A stretch of DNA of 64,000 nucleotides from Clytia hemisphaerica. Its lineage: Eukaryota > Cnidaria > Hydrozoa > Leptothecata > Clytiidae. The notes under the pieces are model-generated. The model made no database searches. It saw nothing but the letters and a program-made list of their open reading frames with translations, and had not been told where the DNA came from. The DNA lies in NCBI GenBank assembly GCA_902728285.1, contig CACVBU010001197.1, forward strand, positions 257,140 to 321,139. Direction: 5' to 3'. The position numbers and the translations under genes are program-made. Positions 11,785 through 22,550 of this stretch are shown here, piece after piece (within the stretch, counting starts at the first letter, position 1; every line of letters begins with the position of its first letter).

Positions 11785-11936
11785 TTCATGATCTTCACTG
11801 CAATGGTATTAGTATATCGCTTGGTTATCCGATCTTATCTTCAAGGGTTTATATTTTATTTTCTCATAATATTCTTTTTAGTTTTATACTTCTGAAGGTA
11901 TTAATTTGTATAATTGATAAATTTTTCCTACCGAAG

Positions 11937-11942
11937 AATAAA
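11937..11942 (+). promoter_or_regulatory. Polyadenylation signal AATAAA of the MACPF gene
   Basis: A canonical AATAAA about 150 bp after the VMO-I stop codon, followed by T/G-rich sequence. It supports exon 4 being the last exon. Confidence 0.6.
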
Positions 11943-12965
11943 GTACGTGCATGAAAAATTCAGTATGTCCTCTTATATGGTCTAATTATCGAGAGTACAG
12001 TTTAGCTTTTTTGGTCGCCCAACAACGCGCACGGCCAAAGCGTTTTGGTCGCTGAGCATTTTTATCCTTCAATTGAAAGTTAGAAAAGAGTTGTGCGTAA
12101 AAAAATCAAAACAAACAATGGTACATGATAAAAACAAACACACAATCAGCATGTTTACCTTCTCGCTGATTGGCTACTTCAGAACTTTCAAAAATGCTCA
12201 CGCCGTTCAAAGCGACAAGCCTTGAAGGCTTAATTCATTTAATTTATGCAATAATCGAGCCGTGCACAAGTGAAGGGTACGGGTATCAGCTATCCCTAAG
12301 GATGCCTTTTTGGAACCTGACAGTCCCCGTAAGGGTAGGAAAAATCAATTTCAGCTTTTTGTCCCCAGGAAGATCGAAATTTTGTCAAATTAGGTCCTAG
12401 CCCAATAAGGATCGTAAAATTCACCAAAATGTCCTCCTATTTTAGTCCCTCGAAAGCCGGGTGGTACATCCCTTCAGTTCGCAACCCTAGTACCCATGCG
12501 AGAGCTGTCAAGAAAGAAAGAATAATCAAATAATTTAATTCTAATTTTCTAAGGCGAAATAAATTTTTCTGTTGCCCCTTTTGATGTCAATGCAAGGTCT
12601 TCTTTTAACTTCGGGCCCACTTTTTGCCTGCTCAAACAATTAGAATAGGCAGGGCGAAAAGTGGGCCGTTTATGGTCTAAACGAGAGATTTTTTTAACAA
12701 CTCCGAAAATTCCATTCATTGACTTTTTTGAGAATTTTTAACTCTTTCTATTCGAATGAAATGTCTTACCACTTGAACAAAACTTTTTTAATTTTTGACT
12801 AGTACTGGCGGAACAGTCTACACAAATTTTCTTATTTGCGAACCGAAAATAACTTAATTTATTTACTAATTCTCCGAAATACTTGACCTCAAAAACGTAC
12901 AGAAAAGGAAAAGAAAAACAACAATAAATCTCAATTTCGAGACAGACTTGATGTCTTCTAAGTAG
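11943..12965. other. Gene-free stretch with MITE-interior fragments
   Basis: No gene seen. 12250-12500 contains CCCCGTAAGGGTAGGAAAAA, CCCAATAAGGATCG and CGCAACCCTAGTACCC. These are diverged relatives of the interior of the element at 1139-1476 and of the fragment near 62780-62830. Confidence 0.4.
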
Positions 12966-12973
12966 TAGGAGCT

Positions 12974-13316
12974 CCCGGGGGGGGGGGGGGGCACTCCAGG
13001 TAAGTAACCTACCGGACGTGCGGCCCTTAAGGGTAGGTTTTTTGGACTTTGGAAAGTGCACTGTAAGGGTTGATTTGTGAGCAAGTGGGAAACAGTGCAC
13101 TGTAAGGGTGTAAAATTTGAGAAAATACCAAATTTTGAGGTAAAATTTGAGAATTTTCAAAAAATTTTGCCCTGAGAAGGGCAAAAAATTGCGAAAAATT
13201 GCACTATAAGGGCCGATTTTCAGCCAAATTTTTCCTGTATTGTAAGGGTCCGATTTCAGAGACCTGATTTTTGGCCGAACGTACGGTCATTTTCAAAATC
13301 GAATGCCCTCCCCCGG
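12974..13316. mobile_element. hAT-like MITE with G-run terminal repeats, copy 2
   Basis: Starts CCCGGG plus a run of about 18 G and GCACTCC; ends GAATGCCCTCCCCCGG. The flanks are TAGGAGCT (12966-12973) and TAGGAGCC (13317-13324), a 7-of-8 match that fits an 8-bp duplication. The interior repeats the word GCACTGTAAGGGT four to five times. Same family as 46842-47218 and 53951-54300. Confidence 0.8.
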
Positions 13317-13466
13317 TAGGAGCCGTACCAAAGCCAAATATACATATACTTACTTACTTTTGGTTACTTTTGGTTGTCTTCGAGCTTCATGCTCTGGCAA
13401 GAAACTTTCTGCTTCACACCACAATGCTGCATCCATCAAACCTGAATAAAGGAAGGATGTCGGCAA

Positions 13467-13930
13467 CTAAACAGTTTTCATGTCAAGAATGGAGTTAGAG
13501 TCGGCTCTCCTGCACGCTGTGTAACCATGGATCTGTGGCTCGTCTGGGATCGAACTGAGGTGTCTGTCTAGAGGGTTTTTGAACTTTTCGACTGTAACAT
13601 TCTTCATATCTCTAATACTCTTGGGCATTGAATTGAATAACTTAGCACCTTGCACAACAAGCGTGCTATCATGTAGTTTTGAACTATGGGTGCGAACACA
13701 CATCCTTCCCAATCTTGGGAGTTCCTTGAATTGAAATTTATTGTTGATGTTTGGAACCAGATTTTCAGCTATTTTCCATGTATACAGGATCCGATATCTC
13801 TCCCTTCTTCTTTGAAGTGAGTAAAGTTTTAGCTTTTTCAGACAATCCCAATAGTTTTTTGGAGTGCCAGTTATTCTTTTGAGAAATGATTTTTGGATTT
13901 CTTCTAATCTTTGGGTAGAACTTTCCAAAC
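13467..13930 (-). mobile_element. LINE-type retrotransposon, C-terminal end of the reverse transcriptase ORF
   Basis: A minus-strand open frame carries the typical tail of jockey/CR1-like non-LTR reverse transcriptases: 'RLEEIQKSFLKRITG', 'YWDCLKKLKLYSLQRRRERY', 'VVQGAKLFNSMPKSIRDM' and 'IPDEPQIHGYTACRRADSNS'. The catalytic part is missing, as expected for a 5'-truncated insertion. Upstream, 13970-14013, a run of CCTAAT/CCTAGT words gives a meaningless extension of the frame, and I left it out. Confidence 0.8.
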
Positions 13931-14878
13931 TTGAAAATAAATATATTATTCCTAGTGATAATGAACCTAATCCTAATCCTAGTCCTAATTCTAACCACAA
14001 TTCAAATCCTAGGTCCTCAACATATTTATTCAATACCCACTACTTAAAAACTTTTTCGTAACGCCTCCGTTTTAATCCCCTCGGATAAAAACTACACTAG
14101 CCCCGCTCGCCAATTTTGGTGCTCCAACTGTCTCTAAAAATAGAGCTGCTAGAGAGAAACCGTACGGGATCAAAACTTTATACTTGCAAAACACCAAAGA
14201 TGATAAAACTCCCGGAAAACCCGATATTTTAAAAACTTATTTGTGACTTAGATAGATATGTAACTTTGTACAGCATACGATTGCTAATGTAATTCGTAGT
14301 GTTTTCTGGAAAAATGATTCAAAAATTTGCCTGATATTATCCCCGATTTCCCGATTTTTCTAACCCGAAAACCCGATTTCTAATACCCATTTCTAATCTA
14401 GTATCCATCTAGTACTTAAGTTAGCTGACTACAATGAATATTATTGGATGTTTTAGGCTTAAATGTTTGTAAATTATGAACGAAAACACTTGTAAAAATT
14501 CAATGTGACGGTAATTTTGGAGAAAAAGTACCTTTCAGACTTTGCTCCATAAAAAAATTTCCCCAAGGGCCTCATCGCGAGGCTTTGAGTATGTTAATGT
14601 ACATAAAATTGCGCTTCTAACGGTACCAAGAAACCTTACGCAGAATTTTTTTCCAAGTCAATTTTTAATTCTGATAGACTAAAGCGCAATTTTTCAACTT
14701 AAGACATATATTTTCTTATGACCAGCATAATTCAAAAATTAATTCAAAAATTGAATTACAATATATAGGAAACAGAAATTAAAAAATAGACTACAAACAA
14801 TAAAATTGAATATATTTGTTTGTCAAAATTTAGCCCATTATTGATTTTCGGCGTTTTTTGTCAGTGCTTCCTTCCTTT
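13931..14878. other. Gene-free AT-rich stretch between LINE tail and D8C gene
   Basis: I see no gene. There is a CCTAAT-type short repeat at 13970-14013 and scattered CCCGATTT/CCCGAAAACCCG words at 14200-14385. The 14700-14880 end resembles 4850-5000. Confidence 0.35.
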
Positions 14879-14880
14879 TA

Positions 14881-15507
14881 CAGTGGAATCTCTAATTAGC
14901 GGACACCATCGGGGAAAGGGGTTAGTGTCCGCTAATTAGAAGTGTCCGCCTTTTAGAAACTTTTGATCTCGGAGCTCCAATTTTGAAATTAGGCCATCCC
15001 AGGGTGTTAAAAATACAAAATTGGGGTCTAAAGTACTTATCTGCAGACACTAGGCCATAGAAGAACAAGAGGAAGGTTATTAAAACAGAGCTCGAGTGAC
15101 TGGCAAGAGGTTAAATCGAGGTAGTGGGTACGGACTTGAAGTACCAGTGATTTATGATTCCTTTGGCCTACCTAAATTTGTTGAATGCGTCAAGGGGAAC
15201 TGGAAATTTGTAGAAATAATTTGAATAATAAGACTAATAAGTGCTTGAAATAAAAATATCTAAAATTTTTTTTTTCGATTTTAGACGTTTGATATTAAAT
15301 GTCTGCTAATTGGAGAGCTAAAATAGGGGTTTTGGCCATTTCGTGCGAAAAAAATTGTCCGCTAATCAGAGGGTCCGCTAATTGAGTGTCCGCCTTTTAG
15401 AAACTTTTTTATGAGGATTTGACTAGGAAACGGCCGGGGAAAATGAAATTGTCCGCTAATCAGAGGTGTCCGCCTTTTAGAGTGTCCGTTAATTAGAGGT
15501 TTTAATG
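14881..15507. mobile_element. TA-flanked MITE (CAGTGGAAYCTCTAATTAGCGGACAC) overlapping the end of the D8C gene
   Basis: Left end CAGTGGAATCTCTAATTAGC preceded by TA (14879-14880). Right end, read inward, CATTAAAACCTCTAATTAAC followed by TA (15508-15509). The interior repeats GTGTCCGCTAATTAGAG and GTCCGCCTTTTAGAAAC. The TA duplication points to a Tc1/mariner-type element. Its right terminal repeat supplies the last codon and the stop codon of the minus-strand gene ending at 15502. Confidence 0.85.
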
Positions 15508-18500
15508 TAGTTTAGAGGTGGTGAATTTGCGTGTCAATGCCAACCTGTTATAAACTCCTTTAATCAAGGTTTTCTTGACGCTTTCACATCCACTGATTTG
15601 TGACTTGAGATTCTCTTTTGTAAATTTCTTTGCTTTTTTCCTCCATAATGCTTTGTTGAGCTTTATATGACATTTAGATGATACTTTCAATTCTTTTAAA
15701 ATCATTTTGCGCTCTTTTTTTAAGCATTTTGTAATGGATTTTAAAACTTTTCGATCGTTACCTAAAATCGTAAACAAAACATATGTTCATATCATTATTT
15801 TTTCTATTGGAAGCCAACTTGCCACATCCCTGTTTCATTTTACCAGTGGAGCTCCCCGGTGAAAAATTCCCGCCCCTGTCTCTCCAGATAAATGTCATAT
15901 AGTAGGGGGAAATTTGTAAAATCGCTCGATTTTTTTAGTCAAAGCACTTGTTATACATTTTTGGAAAGTACAACTATAGAGGAGTCCGAATTTCAATGTT
16001 TCCAATTTTTTTTCGGACACTTTGGTGTGATTTTTGGACAAATATGACGGTCTCAGGCAAAAATCATAGGGTCAAAATTTAATGAAACTTTTAGCTTGAG
16101 AAAACGGAGACCTGTTGTACATTTTTGGAAAGCTCTCAAAAAATTAAGATTAGAGATATATTGCAAGTATAGGTGATTTCAGTACCTAACTCGAGATATG
16201 AGCTTCAAAAAGCGCAAAAACTGGACAAAAAAGCTGTTTCTGGCTGAAAAACACGGTTTTCAAGGGTTAATATCTCGAGTTAGGTACAGAAATCACCTAT
16301 ACTTGCAATATATCTCTAATCTTAATTTTTTGAGAGCTTTCCACAAATATACAACAGGTCTCCGTTTTCTCAAGCTAAAATTTTCATTAATTTTTGACCC
16401 TATGATTTTTGCCTGAGACCGTCATATTTGTCCGAAAATCACACCAAAGTGTCCGAAAAAAAATTGGAAACATTGAAATTTTGATTCCCCTACCCCTTAC
16501 CTTTCCAAAAATGTATAACAAGTGCTTTGACCAAAATAATCGAGCGACCTCAAAAAAACGAACAAATTTCCCCCCTACTATGGTAATAGCAGTTTTTCTT
16601 GAATTTAATATTTTTTACCTAATAAGAGGTTTGCTTGTGCGAAGACACTTTCTGAGAAAACTTTCCTTAAAATATCGAGAAATAGGTTTTACTTACTTTA
16701 ATGGGATAAATTTTCGCGGGGATTTAATTTCGTGGAAGGCATTATCGGGAGACAATATTTTCATGATTTTATGTCTTTTTACTGCCAGATTTTACATATT
16801 GGTTGTTGAAATGCGCTTTATTAGTGCTTCTTTGCTGCCAGTAGTTAATTTGACATTTTTTGAGTTTTGTTTAAAAAATTTTGCGGATTAAACCTTTCCA
16901 AATTTCCATCGGGACTTAATTTCACGGATGACACCCAAATTCGCGAAACTTAATACCATGAAAATTTATCCCATTAAAGTAGATAATGTCAGTAAATACC
17001 TTCGTAATCAACTTGGCACTTGGTTTGATCAAGGATTTCTTGGACGTCCTTCTTGACTTGGCAAATACAAGGCGCTATAAAGAATAGTACTGTGTTAAAT
17101 TGAATCTGCTCTTTTCTTTTTGGGCTGGCTCCAACTCAAAACCCAGGCGAAAATTTGTGAGATTTCTCTCTGTGTTTTAATCTTCAAGGGGGATGCCAAA
17201 GAATCGGCAAAAATGAAGAATTCAAATTTTGGATAGTCGCTAAAGCAAGACCTTTTAATTGAGGGACCGATACTTTAACTGAAATTACTGAGAGATTTGA
17301 GTTAAACTTAAGTTATAATCCTAACAGTTAACGCTCTCTAATTTGATTTTTAACCCTTTAAGTGCCGATGTCGTATATATATACGACATGGGCTATATAG
17401 GAGGGCGAAGCCCTCCTGTAATGCCCAGTTTGATTTAGAAATCGTTATTTTTGGTCGAACTCGTAGGAATTAGATTGTCCTTTATGGTCAAGCAAAAAAA
17501 AATTCAAAAGTGAGTCTTTCCAGCGAGATTTTAAGCGAAAAAGTCAAAAAAATGCAAAAAATTGACAAAAATTCACTTTTTTGAGATTCTGACCGTTTTT
17601 TGACTATTTTTGGTCAACGAGTGATCCAAGAACCTCCAAATTTGGCCCTGTTTTACTTTATTCTGTCTTCTAGTGAGTCGATTTGAAGTTTTACCACTGG
17701 GCACCTTTCCATCAGTTCAGTCAGGTCCGCGCAGCGGGCCTGACTGCTTTAATCCCCTAACCTACCCCCCCCCTTGGCCGCCGCCCACCACGCCCTTCCT
17801 AAATCGGGCGGCGCCGAAGGCGCCCAAAAGAAAGAGGAGACTCTAAGCTATCCAACGAGCTATATACGAGCTTCTAATTCATTCTAGATCAGAAGATATA
17901 AGCCCTTAAAGTTTGAACTAGCAATTTTTAAAAAAAAACTTAGAAAAAAGGACCCTGGCACTCAAAGGGTTAAGGGGAATTGGATTTTCACCGAATAAGG
18001 GAGCTTATCAAAAGGTAGAGCATCGTTTATAAGTGTTTCTTGTTGGCAGTAGCTCTCAATATTATCGAATGATAGAACGTCAGATATAGAACATCGGATT
18101 AGAGAGCGTCAACTGTTTAGTGTGTTACGGAAAATTTAAAAAAATTTTAAGAGAAAATTCACGATTGATTTACCTCTAGGCTCAGGGATTGTTTCGTTCT
18201 TTGTTCCACAATATAATCCACTTTTGGGAATCTCAAAAAACCTATTCCTTTGTAAAATACGGACAGGTTTCAGCTTGTAGACATAATGTGATCCACAATG
18301 TCGAACAGTGATGTTGACTTTTTCTTCAACACAAAAATGATAAAATGTACAAAATCGTCTTTCAGGCTCATCTCTCTTGCATTGTCTGGTGATACCTTGA
18401 CTTGGTCCAAAGACGTTCAGAACAGTACGATAATAACACTCTGATGAGGTGCTTTCTATAGACTCTGCATAAAAAAAGTTAAATGAGAATATTGATATTA

Positions 18501-20446
18501 AAGCTTATCAGTTGTGTTTTGTTGACATGCATGTCTCTGATGTGGAACTTATTTTTTTATAAGAGTCAGCAAATATTTGTGAAGGCTGTTCTTATTTTTT
18601 GATACTTTTAGCCTCAAATTGTTCTTTTCCTGTTCTAACTTCAAGTTATTTTTACCGTTTTGACCCTTAATTTGCCAAAAATTCAGCCATTTCAGGCTGA
18701 TGGTTGGTCTTAAATTATTCTTATTTTTAGGCATTTTTGAGCCTCATTGACTTCTTTCTTAAAATTTCATTTAATTTCCATGTTGGAAGTTTGAATAAAC
18801 AAGGTTACCGTCAACTTACCTCCAGGGATGTCAGGATGTTTAGTATCCAACACATACAAAGGTGTTGTTCCTTGAAATAACCTCGGTGGAAAGGGTGAAA
18901 ATTCAAAAGATTGGAATTGACGTGCACCGCTCGGTTTGAAGGTCTCCTACGAAGAAAGAAATCAATCTTCAGTACAAATAGTTGAACCTTGTCTGTACCA
19001 GACGATCACGGCTTTTTCCTCGACACCGCAATCGCGTGTTGGGATAGAGATAGGCTAAGTTGAACCTCGCTAATTCAAACTAAAACGGGAATTTTATTTG
19101 TTCTAATTACATTATAATCAAGTCTATCTAGACTCAATGATCACTTTTCTCTCCAAGCGTTAAGGATTTTTTTAACTAATAAACCTTGGCTTAGCTGATG
19201 TTCTTAAGCCGTTCCTAAAAATGATGCTCATAGTGTAATCATCATTATCATTAAATCATCATTAAATAGCTTTAATTTCTTATGTTCTTTGGTCATTTTA
19301 GCATAATGAGCCTCGTTTGTTCTTCATTTGTTGTTATATTTTGGCTGAAAATTGGGGATGAGCTGGAGTATTTATAAGATACTTCACTAATTGGTCATTT
19401 GGAATAATAGAGATGACGCGTTCTTTAGAAAAAGTAACAAAATTGTTTTATTACAGGTTAACGACCAACCAAATCAAACGAGAGCTTGTAAAAACTCCAG
19501 CTTGTCCCGAAAATTGAGACTCAATGTTATACGTATTTACTTACCCTGTTTCTTAAGACATCTTGGAATAGTTCCGTTTGTTCCAACATACGGAAAGAGC
19601 CAATCGTAAACCGGTACCATCCCGCAGTAATCTTGGTATCATCTTCCTTTACAAATCTAAAAGTCTCTCTTTCATGAAATCGCCATGTTTCGTTGAATTC
19701 GTTATAATTTTCTGGTCTACATTCATCGTATCGCTCGATGATTTTGTTGAATTCTCCTGGTTTCACTCCAAATGATGGATTGATGGCTATTGAAAAACGC
19801 AAGTTTTGTCTCTTTAACTCGAACCTCTATAAGTGAAATTTCTCCTTAACTCGAACAAGTTTTTAGTTTTTTTGTCCCTTCAATTAACAATACCTTATAA
19901 TCCCGATTATAAAACCCGAAATTTCCTTAACTCTAACAAATATGTGTTATCCCCGTGCGTGTTCGAGTAAAAGAAACACCACTGTACTTTAATTTAATTA
20001 TTCTAATATGTTGTTCTAACTCATGTACTCTTAGATTCCAAATAAACGGGGGTTGAAAATTTTTCGAGATTTAAATAAACGGGGGGGGGGTGACCTAATT
20101 GCCGGGGGGTTTGAAATTGTACTTCTGAAAACCCAAAAATAAGGTCTTTGACAGCTGGGGGGGGTCGTATATTTGGAACCTGAGAGTAGGAGGATCTTTT
20201 CCATATTTTAAATAAACAAGCCTTCACTATTAAAAAGTTTTTGAAATTAGGAAGTTATTCAACATGGCGACTCAGGACGCCAAGCTAGTTAAACTTTAAA
20301 GTATTAAATGTTGTGTCACTCCAAAGCAAGTATCTGATACAAGATTCTGGTAAAAATTGAAGTCTCGTATGTATAAATTTCTGAGAAATTAAAATTAGTA
20401 TTGACTTACCCATCGCGAAGATTGCCAAGATTTGAATTTGCCACAT
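15502..20446 (-). CDS. Secreted D8C (uromodulin-type) protein with CxC/helical tail
   Basis: Six exons with matching phases: 20410-20446, 19545-19786, 18820-18946, 18174-18464, 17000-17074 and 15502-15761, for 343 residues. Exon 1 is a signal peptide (MWQIQILAIFAM). Exons 2-4 form a D8C-type domain as in uromodulin, GP2 and OIT3: an early TWRF, then KITAGWYRFTIG, later VNITVRHCGSHYVYKL and LYCGT. Several usual cysteines are missing. Exon 5 gives APCICQVKKDVQEIL...CQVDYEG. Exon 6 is a Lys-rich helical region with scattered Cys (KSITKCL, SSKCHIKL, SGCESVKK). Exons 5-6 match in position, phase and style the tail of the two VWA genes upstream. A secreted matrix or mucus role is inferred. The stop codon lies inside a MITE. 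Confidence 0.8.
15899..16581. mobile_element. 683-bp foldback element in the last intron of the D8C gene
   Basis: Two arms of about 310 bp are near-perfect inverse copies. The outer ends are ATAGTAGGGGGAAATTTG and CAAATTTCCCCCCTACTAT; inner blocks include ACCTATACTTGCAATATATC in both orientations around a centre near 16235. There is no coding content. The flanks match the uninterrupted sequence at 7318-7566. Confidence 0.85.
16694..16981. mobile_element. MITE, TACTTTAATGGGATAAATTTTC terminal repeats
   Basis: Ends TACTTTAATGGGATAAATTT and AAATTTATCCCATTAAAGTA are inverted copies. Interior words resemble GGGATTTAATTTCGTGG and its inverse. It lies in the last intron of the D8C gene, 18 bp from the 5' splice site of exon 5 (exon edge at 17000). 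The start TACTTTAATGGGACAAATT also occurs alone at 7547-7566. Confidence 0.7.
17354..17969. mobile_element. piggyBac-type MITE with TTAA target duplication
   Basis: TTAA flanks at 17350-17353 and 17970-17973. Terminal repeats are CCCTTTAAGTGCC and GGCACTCAAAGGG. TTAA duplication with CCC...GGG ends is the hallmark of piggyBac-type elements. It is 616 bp, in intron 4 of the D8C gene. It contains a 22-bp perfect palindrome (17368-17389) and three GC-rich hairpins closed by GAA or GCA triloops. Confidence 0.85.
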
Positions 20447-20593
20447 TTCAATAAATGATCTCAATCTATTTTTCGGTTCACTAAAAAAAAGAAAATATAA
20501 ATCGAGTCGATCGTTTGAATAACAGCTTTATCTCGATTCCATTAATGAGAAAATTTAACTAAAGTTGGTGAAGGGTTTTCGGATATTATTGAT

Positions 20594-20722
20594 GTAATGT
20601 TTTCTACGGAAACATTCGGGTTTTCGCCAGTAGTGGCAAATTTAAGAAGTTTGAAATAGAGAAAAAATGCACAAAATTTGCCACTACTGGAAACAACGGA
20701 GTGTTCCCGTAGAAAACATTAC
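20594..20722. mobile_element. Short palindromic MITE
   Basis: GTAATGTTTTCTACGGAAAC on the left is the inverse of GT(T)CCCGTAGAAAACATTAC on the right. The inner block GCCAGTAGTGGCAAATTT is mirrored by AAATTTGCCACTACTGG. The whole 129-bp element is almost one hairpin. It lies in the 5' UTR intron of the D8C gene. Confidence 0.75.
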
Positions 20723-20997
20723 GTCGTGTATTTTCAACCAATGTATCGTCATCGCAGTTACTAATGTTTGTATGTTTTCTATTGGCGACAATCAACAACC
20801 AGTCTTGACGTGAGAAACATAGCAATCTGATTATTCATATCCCCCCACCATGTGAAACGACGTACGCGTTTTTTTTTTTTAAGAAACACACTTTTAAGAA
20901 ACATGAGGCTCAGAATGCCTAAAAACTAAGAAACATCCAAGAAACATGCTGAGGCTTAGAATGAGAAAATAACATTTTTTAATTCGGTTTTTTTAAG

Positions 20998-21260
20998 AAT
21001 CTTCCAATCTTCCAGTCAAGGTAAATGACCTACCAGACGTTCGGCCCTTAAGGGTAGGTTTTTCATAGTTCGGCTTGTGCACTGTAAGGGTAGAAAATTA
21101 AAAAACTGCACTGAACTGCACTGTAAGGGTAGGAAATTGTGATAAAAGGCCAATTTTTTGGTAAAATAGATGTTACGTTTGACTACGTTTCGAGAGGCTC
21201 TTCTCCCATCATGGGGCAATGTGGAGGACAATGCCCAATTATGAGAGAAAAATCATATTA
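20998..21260. mobile_element. Truncated hAT-like MITE (GCACTGTAAGGGT family)
   Basis: Starts TCAAGGTAAATGACCTACCAGACG and carries TAAGGGTAGG words, matching the left 150 bp of 46842-47218. The right half is replaced by unrelated sequence from about 21165 (ACGTTTGACTACGTTTCGAG, which also occurs near 36760), so it is a broken or recombined copy. Confidence 0.55.
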
Positions 21261-21607
21261 GAATAGATGTTTTGCTGAAACAGTCATTGGCTTGATCCTG
21301 TTTTCCAACGTTCATTCATTAACTACACTCCTCACCCAAGACTGTTTTTTATAAACCTATAGAAACCACAGGTCATATAATTACAAAGCTAATTTCTCAT
21401 TTAAACGTCCGGAATACTTTCTATTGATGCCAATTAGTTTTTCATTGATTGATAATTATTGAATTTTCGAATGCTGCAACGAAACACCAAAATAAAGTGG
21501 GTGTTTTGTACTTAATTTAGTAAATATTTTCCACTTGATTATTTTACTGCTATTTACTAATTGCTAATTAGTTGAACTATATAGTATTGGTTGCTTTGTC
21601 TTTATTG

Positions 21608-21965
21608 GGGGGGGGGGGGGGGGGGGTGGTTGGCGGAGGAGCGGGATCGGCCCTTTTTTCGAACGGTTGACGGAATTTGACGAACATTTACACTGAATTT
21701 CGCAAATTAGGATAGGCCCTCTGACGGAGACGGAAAGGTGGACAATTTTAGTGCGGAGAAACGAAATTTTGCAAAATGGTTTCTGGAATTTCGGAATGGC
21801 CAAAAAAATTCGAAATTCGCGGAATTTTTGACAAAAATCCTGAATTTCAAAGGAATTTGCGGTGGTGGAATTTCGGTCTGTTTTTAGACGGTTTGACGGA
21901 AATTCGGAAAAAATTAGCGGAATTGCGGAACCGGGTACACCTTGAACCCTTATTTATAGCGGAAT
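21608..21965. repeat. G-run followed by CGGAATTT-word repeat
   Basis: A run of about 19 G at 21608-21626 is followed by degenerate GACGGAATTTGACG and CGGAATTTCGG words to about 21930. The same words occur at 55838-56010 (AAGCGGGTTCGGGCC, GGCGGAATTCGACGG). It probably is another MITE family; boundaries are uncertain. Confidence 0.45.
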
Positions 21966-22510
21966 ATTCTGTGCGCGTGTAAATCCAATTTATAAGGACC
22001 TGGAAATGAAGGTTGTGGGTTCGAACCCAACCAAGATAACTTTACTTAAAAGCTTCCAGAAAACTGTCTTTATTCTGGACGCAATGTTGATGCCGGGGCA
22101 AACCAGGTCCAACATTTCATCCATCATTATTTTTCAATGTTCGATGAACTGTTGGATGAAAATGAAAAACGAAAAACGTTTAGCTTTCGAATATTAAGAC
22201 TTTAAGAGTCTTTGATCTTGCCACAAATGCTGGATCAAATGTTCGATGGCAAACAAATTTCAGTTAACACGTTTTTTTCTTCTTTTTTCTTTTTTAATTT
22301 GCATTTCTTTTGGAAAATTTTACATTTGAACAAACCGGTCCAACATTTCATCAAACATTCGAATGGATAAAATGTTGGACCAGTTTGCACTGGCCTTAAA
22401 CGTTTTTCCAATATTTAAATCCAACACTGGGAAATAATGTTAAATGAAGTGTTGGCTGGTTTTTCCTGGTGGGTTCCTGGCCTTTAAGAACAAACATCAG
22501 TACCACTTAC

Positions 22511-22550
22511 CTTAATTCCTGAATATTCTTCTTTCTTGTCTTCTTTTATA
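22511..22550 (-). promoter_or_regulatory. TATA box and 5' UTR exon start of the D8C gene
   Basis: On the minus strand TATAAAAG (22550-22543) stands about 30 bp before a GAATTAAG|GTAAGTGG splice donor (exon edge at 22511). A matching acceptor, TTCTTTTTTTTAG, precedes the ATG exon near 20485. This gives a short leader exon, a 2-kb 5' UTR intron and then the signal-peptide exon. Inferred from motifs only. Confidence 0.5.

Noticed and set aside
13970..14013. Internal telomere repeat
   Set aside because: CCTAAT/CCTAGT words are few and degenerate and do not form a TTAGGG array.
13467..14033. A 188-residue minus-strand gene
   Set aside because: The conserved part is the end of a LINE reverse transcriptase; the N-terminal LGLGLG extension comes from CCTAAT-type repeats.
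16198..16891. Open frames of 72 and 160 codons
   Set aside because: They lie in the foldback element and the adjoining MITE and have no domain or splice support.
17400..17824. Rho-independent terminators or bacterial DNA, because of GC-rich hairpins
   Set aside because: They sit inside a TTAA-flanked transposon in a spliced animal gene.
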